Origin: SIG701 sp045539595 | GTDB lineage: Bacteria > Bacillota > Clostridia > Oscillospirales > CAG-272 | Assembly (NCBI GenBank): GCA_045539595.1 | Contig: JAZQFQ010000082.1 | Coordinates: forward strand, 1 to 35,703 | Direction: 5' to 3' | DNA length: 35,703 nt | Shown here: positions 29,866 to 35,703 of the stretch, one piece after another | Layout: every line of letters starts with the position of its first letter | Numbering within the stretch: position 1 is the first letter of the stretch | Position numbers and translations under genes: made by a program | Notes under the pieces: model-generated | The model's database searches: none | Seen by the model: only the letters and a program-made list of their open reading frames with translations | Told to the model about the DNA's origin: nothing

Positions 29866-30801
29866 ATGACAAAGATATTTATTGACGGCAGCGCCGGCAC
29901 CACCGGTCTTCGGATCGCGGATCGGCTGGCCGACCGTACCGATATTACGCTTCTGACATTGCCCGAGGCACTCCGCAAGGATGTCCATGCCCGACGGGAG
30001 ATGCTGAACGCGGCGGACATCGCCTTTCTGTGCCTGCCCGATGACGCGGCACGGGAATCCGTTTCTCTCATTGAGAATCCCGCCACCGCCGTGATCGATA
30101 CCTCCACCGCCCACCGCACGGCGGACGGGTGGGTGTACGGCTTTCCCGAATTGAGCGGACAGCGAGAAAAAATCGCCCAATCCAAGCGGATCGCCAACCC
30201 CGGCTGTCACGCCAGCGGATTCATCGCCCTGATCGCCCCGCTGACCGCGGCGGGCATGCTTTCCCGGGACGCCGCCCTGTCCTGTATCTCCCTGACAGGA
30301 TACTCCGGCGGCGGCAAGAAAATGATTGCGGAATACGAGGATCCCGCCCACGCGCCTCTCTTGGATGCGCCCCGCATGTACGGCTTGTCCCAACAGCACA
30401 AGCATCTGCCGGAGATGAGCCACATGACCGGCATCACCATCCCGCCGGTGTTCTGCCCCATCGTTGCTCCTTTTTACAGCGGCATGGAGGTGACGATCCC
30501 CCTCCACAAACGGGATCTGGCGGGCAGTGCGGACGAAGTGCTGGCATTGTACAAACAATACTACCAAGGCGGCACGGTATATGTAAACGAACAGGCCGAT
30601 GAAAGCGGATTCCTATCCGCCGCCGCCCTGTCGGGACGGGATGATATGGAAATCTCCGTTCACGGAAACGGAGAGCGTATCCTCCTGGTGGCCCGGTACG
30701 ACAATCTGGGCAAGGGCGCATCGGGCGCCGCCATCCAGAATATGAACATCCTGCTGGGCTGTGACGAGACGGCGGGACTGATGACAAAGAAAGGTGAATA
30801 A
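29866..30801 (+). CDS. argC: N-acetyl-gamma-glutamyl-phosphate reductase
   Basis: A 311-residue cytosolic enzyme of arginine synthesis that reduces N-acetylglutamyl phosphate to the semialdehyde with NADPH. FIDGSAGTTGLRIADRL is the nucleotide-binding turn, IANPGCHASGFIAL holds the catalytic Cys, and GYSGGGKKM and HKHLPEM follow with the catalytic His. The compact length and the short N-terminal motif place it in the type 2 group (about 310 residues) rather than the 345-residue type. The frame opens upstream within the promoter, so MTKIFIDGS with GTGGAGG before it is the start. First gene of argCJBD. Confidence 0.95.
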   Translation: MTKIFIDGSAGTTGLRIADRLADRTDITLLTLPEALRKDVHARREMLNAADIAFLCLPDDAARESVSLIENPATAVIDTSTAHRTADGWVYGFPELSGQREKIAQSKRIANPGCHASGFIALIAPLTAAGMLSRDAALSCISLTGYSGGGKKMIAEYEDPAHAPLLDAPRMYGLSQQHKHLPEMSHMTGITIPPVFCPIVAPFYSGMEVTIPLHKRDLAGSADEVLALYKQYYQGGTVYVNEQADESGFLSAAALSGRDDMEISVHGNGERILLVARYDNLGKGASGAAIQNMNILLGCDETAGLMTKKGE

Positions 30802-30805
30802 ACTC

Positions 30806-32026
30806 ATGAATATACAATTGATAAAAGGCGGCGTCTGCGCCGCCAAAGGATTTACAGCCAACGGCATCCACTGCGGCATCCGCAAGAACCGCACCAAGCG
30901 GGATCTGTCTCTGATCGTCAGCGAGGTGCCCGCACAGGCTGCCGCCGTATACACCACCAATCTGGTGAAAGGCGCTCCCCTTACCGTCACCAAACAGCAT
31001 CTGACGGACGGTAAGGCGCAGGCCATCATCTGCAACAGCGGCAATGCCAACACCTGCAATGCCAACGGCATCGAGATCGCGGAGCAGATGAGCGCTCTGG
31101 TGGCTGACGCCCTGGGTATCGGTGAGAGCGACGTGGTGGTCGCCTCTACCGGCGTCATCGGCCAACCCCTGGATATCACCCCTATCGCCGCGGGATTGCC
31201 CTCTCTGGTACAGGGGCTCTCCCGCGACGGCGGTGATGCCGCCGCCGAGGGCATCATGACCACGGACACCGTGAAAAAAGAAATCGCCGTGGAATTCACC
31301 CTGGGCGGCAAGACCTGCCGCATCGGCGGTATCGCCAAGGGAAGCGGCATGATCCATCCCAACATGGCCACCATGCTGGTGTTCATCACCTCCGACGTGG
31401 CCATCTCCTCCGCTATGCTGCAGAAGGCACTGTCCACGGATATCACCCATTCCTTCAATATGCTGAGCATCGACGGAGATACCTCCACCAACGATATGGT
31501 CACGGTTTTGGCCAACGGCATGGCGGGCAATGCGGAAATCACCGCCGAGGGCGAGGATTTCGCCGCCTTCATGAAGGCACTCAACACGGTCACCGTCCAT
31601 CTGTGCCGCATGATTGTGGGCGACGGTGAGGGTGCCACCAAGCTGCTGGAATGTCAGGTCAGCGGAGCGCAGGACGAGATCACGGCGAAAAAAGTCGCGA
31701 AAAGCGTGGTCTGCTCCAGCCTGCTCAAGGCCGCCATGTTCGGCGCAGATGCCAACTGGGGCCGGGTTCTCTGTGCCATCGGATACAGCGGCGCGGATGT
31801 GGATGTGAATAAGATAGACGTTACCTTCAAGAGTGCCGCCGGGGAGATCGCCGTGTGCAAAAACGGTGCCGGCGTGGATTTCTCCGAGGAGAAGGCAAAG
31901 GAAATCCTTCTGGCCAAGGAGATTGATATTCTGGTATCGCTGGGGGACGGCGCGCACAGCGCCACCGCCTGGGGATGCGATCTGACCTACGATTACGTCA
32001 AGATCAACGGCGACTACCGCACCTGA
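30806..32026 (+). CDS. argJ: Ornithine acetyltransferase / glutamate N-acetyltransferase (ArgJ)
   Basis: A 406-residue enzyme that moves the acetyl group from N-acetylornithine to glutamate, making the arginine pathway cyclic. AICNSGNANTCNANG-type sequence at about 75-90 and GGIAKGSGMIHPNMATMLVF contain the conserved autocleavage site (Ala-Thr in NMATML), where the new N-terminal Thr is the nucleophile. SIDGDTSTNDMV and the ending TYDYVKINGDYRT are family hallmarks. Bifunctional forms can also use acetyl-CoA; which type this is cannot be told from sequence by eye. It starts 4 bases after argC, with AAGGTG before the ATG. Confidence 0.96.
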   Translation: MNIQLIKGGVCAAKGFTANGIHCGIRKNRTKRDLSLIVSEVPAQAAAVYTTNLVKGAPLTVTKQHLTDGKAQAIICNSGNANTCNANGIEIAEQMSALVADALGIGESDVVVASTGVIGQPLDITPIAAGLPSLVQGLSRDGGDAAAEGIMTTDTVKKEIAVEFTLGGKTCRIGGIAKGSGMIHPNMATMLVFITSDVAISSAMLQKALSTDITHSFNMLSIDGDTSTNDMVTVLANGMAGNAEITAEGEDFAAFMKALNTVTVHLCRMIVGDGEGATKLLECQVSGAQDEITAKKVAKSVVCSSLLKAAMFGADANWGRVLCAIGYSGADVDVNKIDVTFKSAAGEIAVCKNGAGVDFSEEKAKEILLAKEIDILVSLGDGAHSATAWGCDLTYDYVKINGDYRT

Positions 32027-32037
32027 GGGAGGTTACG

Positions 32038-32907
32038 ATGGATACAACACTTTCCAACGCACTGCGTGCCGAGGTACTCACCCAGGCACTGCCGTATATT
32101 AAACAGTACACCGGCAAGATCGTCGTGGTAAAATACGGCGGCAACGCCATGATCAACGAACAGCTGAAGCAGCAGGTCATGGAGGACATCACCCTCCTTT
32201 GGCTGATCGGCGTGAAGATCGTCCTCGTCCACGGGGGCGGTCCCGAGATCAGCGACACCATGAGCAAGCTGGGCAAAAAGGCCGAATTCGTGGACGGACT
32301 CCGCATCACCGATAAGGAGACCGTGGACATCGTACAGATGGTGCTGGCGGGCAAAGTCAACAAGACGCTGGTCAATCTGCTGGAGATGAAGGGCGGCCGG
32401 GCCATGGGTATTTCCGGCATCGACGGCCGGCTGATTGAGGCGAAGCCCAAGGATGTGCGGCTGGGGTATGTGGGCCAGATCACCAACATCAACATCACCC
32501 CCGTCATGGATCTTCTGGAGAAGGGATACATCCCCGTCATCTCCACCGTGGGATGCGATAAGGAAGGCAACACCTACAACATCAACGGCGACACGGCGGC
32601 GGCCCACATCGCGGGTGCCCTGGGCGCGGAGCGTCTGATCATGATGACCGACATCGCAGGACTGCTCCGGGACAAGGACGATCCCACCACCCTGATCCCC
32701 GAGATCACGGTGGAGGAAGCAGGCAAACTGCTCTTGGACGGCACCGTATCCGGCGGCATGATCCCCAAGATCGGCTGCTGTGTGGAGGCCATCGGCCGGG
32801 GCGTCCGCAACGTAATCATCATGGACGGCCGGGTACCCCACTCCATTCTGATGGAGCTGCTCACCGACGAGGGCGCGGGCACCATGGTCACCGGCAATCC
32901 GGATTGA
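32038..32907 (+). CDS. argB: N-acetylglutamate kinase
   Basis: A 289-residue amino acid kinase phosphorylating N-acetylglutamate with ATP. VVVKYGGNAM and LVHGGGPEIS are the phosphate-binding loops, NINGDTAAAHIAGAL the substrate region and GGMIPKIGCC the ATP-side Lys block. About 28 residues precede the first strand (ALRAEVLTQALPYIKQY); this N-terminal helix is the feature of arginine-inhibited hexameric kinases (Thermotoga, Pseudomonas) and is absent from the insensitive E. coli form. With ArgJ recycling acetyl groups, ArgB is then the expected point of feedback inhibition. GAGGGAGG precedes the ATG. Confidence 0.97.
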   Translation: MDTTLSNALRAEVLTQALPYIKQYTGKIVVVKYGGNAMINEQLKQQVMEDITLLWLIGVKIVLVHGGGPEISDTMSKLGKKAEFVDGLRITDKETVDIVQMVLAGKVNKTLVNLLEMKGGRAMGISGIDGRLIEAKPKDVRLGYVGQITNINITPVMDLLEKGYIPVISTVGCDKEGNTYNINGDTAAAHIAGALGAERLIMMTDIAGLLRDKDDPTTLIPEITVEEAGKLLLDGTVSGGMIPKIGCCVEAIGRGVRNVIIMDGRVPHSILMELLTDEGAGTMVTGNPD

Positions 32908-32922
32908 GGGAGGAATTATGCC

Positions 32923-34089
32923 ATGAGCCATCTGCAAGACATCGACACCGCCTACGTGGCGGGAACCTATAAACGCTTCCCCGTGGAGATCACCTCCGGT
33001 CGGGGATCCATCGTCTGCGACACCGCGGGCAAGCAGTATATCGATATGGGATCGGGCATCGGCGTCACCGCCTTCGGCATCGCCGATGAGGGGTGGATGG
33101 GCGCCGTCACCCGCCAGCTGTCCCTGGTACAGCACATGTCCAATCTGTACTACACGGAGCCCTGCGCCCGCCTGGCGGAGCACATCTGCACCCGCACCGG
33201 CATGAAGAAGGTCTTCTTCTGCAACTCGGGGGCGGAAGCCAATGAGGGCGCCATCAAGGTGGCCCGCAAATACGCGGCGGAGAAAAAGGGGCCGGATTGC
33301 TATACCATCGTCACCCTGAAAAACAGCTTTCACGGACGGACGCTGACCACGCTGGCCGCCACGGGACAGGATCATTTTCATACCCTGTTCCAGCCCCTGA
33401 CCCCCGGATTCTGTCATATCGAGGCCAACAACATCGATGAATTGAAGGAGATCACCGCCCGGGCGGACATCGCCGGTATTCTGATCGAGTGCGTGCAGGG
33501 CGAGGGCGGCGTCAACGTACTCACGAAAGAATTTGTACAGACCGCGGCGCAGATCGCCCGCGAGAAGGATATCATCCTGATGGTGGACGAGGTGCAGACC
33601 GGCAACGGCCGCACGGGTCAGCTGTATTCCTATATGCATTACGGCATCACGCCGGATATCGTTTCTACCGCCAAGGGCATCGGCGGCGGCTTGCCGCTGG
33701 GCGCGGTGATTTTGGGCGAAAAAGTGGAAAATGTGCTGGGCTACGGCGATCACGGCTCCACCTTCGGGGGCAATCCCGTGTGCTGTGCAGGAGCTTTGCA
33801 CATTCTGGAGCGGATGGACGACGCGTTCCTCTCTGACGTGGAGCGGAAGGGCCGCATGGTCACGGATGCGCTCACCGGCCAGCCGGGCATCGAATCCGTC
33901 AGCGGATTGGGACTGATGATCGGCGTTAAGACCGCAAAACCCGCCGCCGAGGTGCTTCGCGCCTGCATGGAGCGGGGCGTTCTCTGCCTGACGGCCAAGG
34001 ATAAGGTGCGTCTGCTTCCCGCTTTGAACATCCCCGATGAGGTACTGATGGAGGCTGTCTCCGTCCTGCTCGCCGTTTGCGCGGAGTAA
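32923..34089 (+). CDS. argD: Acetylornithine aminotransferase
   Basis: A 388-residue fold-type I PLP aminotransferase of subgroup III that converts N-acetylglutamate semialdehyde to N-acetylornithine. FCNSGAEANEGAIKVARKY, NSFHGRTLTTLAATGQ, LIECVQGEGGVN, MVDEVQTGNGRTG (Asp binding the pyridine nitrogen) and VSTAKGIGGGLPLGA (Schiff-base Lys) are all visible. The SD GGAGG is followed by ATG CCA TGA and then the argD ATG overlapping that TGA; the argD start at 32923 has the better 9-base spacing. Last gene of the operon. The next steps (argF, argG, argH) are not in the window. Confidence 0.96.
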   Translation: MSHLQDIDTAYVAGTYKRFPVEITSGRGSIVCDTAGKQYIDMGSGIGVTAFGIADEGWMGAVTRQLSLVQHMSNLYYTEPCARLAEHICTRTGMKKVFFCNSGAEANEGAIKVARKYAAEKKGPDCYTIVTLKNSFHGRTLTTLAATGQDHFHTLFQPLTPGFCHIEANNIDELKEITARADIAGILIECVQGEGGVNVLTKEFVQTAAQIAREKDIILMVDEVQTGNGRTGQLYSYMHYGITPDIVSTAKGIGGGLPLGAVILGEKVENVLGYGDHGSTFGGNPVCCAGALHILERMDDAFLSDVERKGRMVTDALTGQPGIESVSGLGLMIGVKTAKPAAEVLRACMERGVLCLTAKDKVRLLPALNIPDEVLMEAVSVLLAVCAE

Positions 34090-34099
34090 TGCAAGTCCC

Positions 34100-34134
34100 A
34101 ATTACCTTTTATGTTCCCACGGTAATTTTCTTTT
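34100..34134 (+). terminator. Probable terminator of argCJBD
   Basis: AATTACC and GGTAATT form a 7-bp stem with a 14-base loop, followed by TTCTTTT. The stem is weak and AT-rich, so confidence is moderate. Confidence 0.5.
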
Positions 34135-34140
34135 AACCAG

Positions 34141-34265
34141 AGCCTCCCTTGTGTAAAGGGAGGTGGCATTTTCGCAGAAAATGACGGAGGGATTGTAATA
34201 AACAAATCCTTCTCAATCAATCCCTCAGTCACCTTCGGTGACAGCTCCCTTTACACAAGGGAGCC
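34141..34265. repeat. Inverted-repeat element (MITE-like), 125 bp
   Basis: A 19-bp sequence CTCCCTTGTGTAAAGGGAG (34144-34162) recurs in exact reverse complement at 34245-34263. The next inner blocks, GACGGAGGGATTG and CAATCCCTCAGTC, also pair (12 of 13). Each arm carries its own small hairpin (CATTTTCGCAGAAAATG on the left, GTCACCTTCGGTGAC on the right) that does not match the other, so the whole folds as a cruciform with side stems. I recall similar elements from intergenic regions of gut Clostridia. No coding sequence lies inside it. Confidence 0.88.
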
Positions 34266-34327
34266 TTGGGTTTGTGCGTCCCGGAAGCCAGTCTTCTTTT
34301 CATGTCCAAGCACTGCTTTTGTGGACA

Positions 34328-34356
34328 TAAAAACGAAGCCCCGCACGAGGCGGGGC
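34328..34356 (-). terminator. Rho-independent terminator of the AraC-type gene
   Basis: On the minus strand GCCCCGC and GCGGGGC form a 7-bp GC-rich stem with a 5-base loop, followed by TTCGTTTTTATG. Confidence 0.8.
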
Positions 34357-34362
34357 GAGAGA

Positions 34363-35565
34363 TTATTTGCGATAATCACACATTTTTGCAATCTTTACTA
34401 GTCCTATACGTTCACATACGGCAACTCCGAGCGGCGAATCGTCTTCGTGCGCGTTAGCGTTACTAATGGTGGCATTGTCTTTTAAGCAACTGTCAATCGC
34501 ATACTTCCACATCAAATCAATAGTTTTTTCTTTCTGTGGTGTATCAATCGCAAAGAGTGCTCCGATATCGTAATTTCTGAGTTCCCGAACTTGGTCAAGA
34601 GCAGGCATAGAAAGGCAAACCAGTTCATGGTTTATGAAAATGCCCATTGGCTTCATGCCGGTATTACCTTTGCCGTCAAAAGAAATTTGTATTGCTCTGA
34701 CATGACACTCTGCGCATCCACCATTTTCCTTGAACGCCTTGATCAGCGGCATATCCTCTGCGGTGAGTAAGCAAGCGGACATACCATCATATTCGGGCAC
34801 CGTAACCTTATCGCTTGCGTAGATCATATCGTATCCGTAACGGCAGGTTAAACCGAGTTTTGCGATTTCTGCATCAAAGATATTCCATTCTTCATCCACC
34901 GATCTGCGGATGGAAAAATGTAGATTCTGAAGCTTTGTCAAAAGTTTCAAATAAGACAAAGCATCTTCCTCATTTTCACATATAAGATCAATGGAAGGTT
35001 CTGCCGAGTTGTAATCCGAAACACAAACAAAATGTTCCAGCGTTTCGGGATTTCCGAGTGTGAGGATTTCCGATTCTGCAATAGTCATTCCTACAATATC
35101 TTCCGCATACTTGATCGGATTATGCGTGAAGCAAAAATCAAGTGCAAGCTCAATGCTGGATACCTTCAGTTCAGGAAAGCACTGTCGGAAATGGCTAATG
35201 GCAATTTTTCCGGAAAGGTCGTGCCAAGTTACAGGCTCACCGGAATATTTTTCTCGGTATTCACTCGGAGTGATGCTGTAAAAACTCTTAAACGCACGGG
35301 TAAAACTTTCGGGGCTTGCATAACCGAAATCAAGCGCAATTTCAAGCACGCTCTTTTGTGTTCTACGAAGTTCAAGCGCGCTTCTCGTGAGTTTATAAAT
35401 GCGAGAGTATTCTACGGGGCTGTATCCCGTATGCTGTCTGAAAATTGCATCAAAGTAGGTGAGTGAGAATCCTGCATTGTCCGCAATGCTCTGCAGCGAC
35501 AGATTGTCTTTTGGATTCTTTTGTATGAATCCGATGGCTTTGTCAATTAAGTTTTTGTTTTCCAT
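34363..35565 (-). CDS. AraC-family regulator with a GNAT-like C-terminal region
   Basis: A 400-residue protein with the AraC DNA-binding domain at the N-terminus (about 1-105): LSLQSIADNAGFSLTYFDAI and IALDFGYASPESFTRAFKSF are the two helix-turn-helix units, followed by ITPSEYREKY. The middle (about 110-230) resembles an effector-binding fold but is not clear to me. The C-terminus (about 270-400) has the order of a GNAT acetyltransferase: PMGIFINHELVCLSMPA, YDIGALFAIDTPQKEKTIDL (acetyl-CoA loop region) and NANAHEDDSPLGVAVCERIGL. Sensing rather than catalysis is possible. The gene is AT-rich compared with argD, suggesting transfer. The ribosome binding site is AAAGGAGATG. Confidence 0.8.
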   Translation of the reverse strand: MENKNLIDKAIGFIQKNPKDNLSLQSIADNAGFSLTYFDAIFRQHTGYSPVEYSRIYKLTRSALELRRTQKSVLEIALDFGYASPESFTRAFKSFYSITPSEYREKYSGEPVTWHDLSGKIAISHFRQCFPELKVSSIELALDFCFTHNPIKYAEDIVGMTIAESEILTLGNPETLEHFVCVSDYNSAEPSIDLICENEEDALSYLKLLTKLQNLHFSIRRSVDEEWNIFDAEIAKLGLTCRYGYDMIYASDKVTVPEYDGMSACLLTAEDMPLIKAFKENGGCAECHVRAIQISFDGKGNTGMKPMGIFINHELVCLSMPALDQVRELRNYDIGALFAIDTPQKEKTIDLMWKYAIDSCLKDNATISNANAHEDDSPLGVAVCERIGLVKIAKMCDYRK

Positions 35566-35642
35566 AAAGTCATCTCCTTTCTGTGCTTACATTTTAGCAT
35601 GCGTATACTGTAGTTGTCCTTGCAGAGATTATGGACTTATTT

Positions 35643-35671
35643 ATTATATAACATATTTTGCTGTGCAACAA
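35643..35671 (-). promoter_or_regulatory. Possible sigma-A promoter of the AraC-type gene
   Basis: Minus-strand TTGTTG and TATAAT are separated by 17 bases. The start codon is 78 bases beyond the -10. A closer TGCTAAAAT (extended -10, about 35598-35606) is an alternative. Confidence 0.55.
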
Positions 35672-35703
35672 TAGAAAAGGCGTACCTGCTTTATCGCAGG
35701 TAC
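35672..35703 (-). terminator. Probable terminator of a gene beyond the right edge
   Basis: GTACCTGC and GCAGGTAC form a perfect 8-bp stem with a 6-base loop at the very end of the window, followed on the minus strand by GCCTTTTCTA. Confidence 0.55.

Noticed and set aside
32918..32926. Three-codon minigene ATG CCA TGA overlapping the argD start
   Set aside because: Its distance from GGAGG is too short for efficient initiation and it is probably chance, although a role in argD translation cannot be excluded.
32014..34101. 695-codon minus-strand open frame opposite argB and argD
   Set aside because: Both genes on the plus strand are unmistakable; the antisense product has no family features.

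Overview
This window looks like a chromosomal segment of a Gram-positive anaerobe of the Bacillota, most likely class Clostridia (gut Oscillospirales/Christensenellales type). The evidence is the start of pyruvate phosphate dikinase, an oxygen-sensitive Fe-S serine dehydratase, an anaerobic RNR activase, PepC, a MazF of the Bacillus/Clostridium type, sugar ABC permeases without their own ATPase, and strong GGAGG ribosome binding sites throughout. Most genes are GC-rich. Two stand out as AT-rich: the membrane protein at 21466-21984 and the AraC-type regulator at 34363-35565. No tRNA, rRNA, CRISPR array, transposase or phage gene was seen.

Layout. 1-2.8 kb: 5' end of ppdK, a PLP-dependent methionine gamma-lyase-family protein and three small proteins, two of them membrane-anchored. 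2.9-6.4 kb: forward operon nrdG-rbsK-ruvX-pepC closed by a terminator. 6.5-8.4 kb: a MazF-type toxin on the minus strand, diverging from an SPFH membrane protein coupled to a small ribbon-helix-helix protein. 8.4-16.1 kb: a five-gene minus-strand operon with two sugar-type ABC permeases, a very long coiled-coil HlyD-like adaptor, a two-TM MacB-like protein and a beta-propeller/solute-binding lipoprotein. 16.3-23.8 kb: forward genes for ybaK, serine dehydratase and a tRNA-modification-rich run (mnmE, a YfcE-like phosphodiesterase, mnmA, tcdA, dusB). A 96-bp tandem repeat lies between ybaK and the serine dehydratase. 23.9-25.4 kb: an ECF-type sigma factor with a membrane partner. 25.7-29.6 kb: minus-strand operon encoding a PlsC/zinc-ribbon acyltransferase, a membrane-embedded M28 peptidase, a FliB-like cysteine-rich protein and a TRIC-type channel. 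29.8-34.1 kb: arginine operon argCJBD with a consensus promoter and a full ArgR box. 34.1-35.7 kb: an inverted-repeat element, then an AraC-family regulator with a GNAT-like C-terminal part.

How they work together. argCJBD is a cyclic acetylated-ornithine route in which ArgJ recycles the acetyl group, so control should fall on ArgB (N-terminal helix of the arginine-sensitive type) and on transcription through ArgR. MnmE and MnmA act on the same wobble uridine, TcdA on t6A37, DusB on dihydrouridine, and YbaK edits mischarged tRNA, so much of the 16-24 kb stretch serves decoding accuracy.

The least conventional unit is the 8.4-16.1 kb operon, which combines importer-type permeases with efflux-type envelope parts and has no ATPase; it is the best candidate for an undescribed system. 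Start sites were chosen from ribosome binding sites and promoters. Functions come from recognised sequence motifs and family memory only; no database search was possible.
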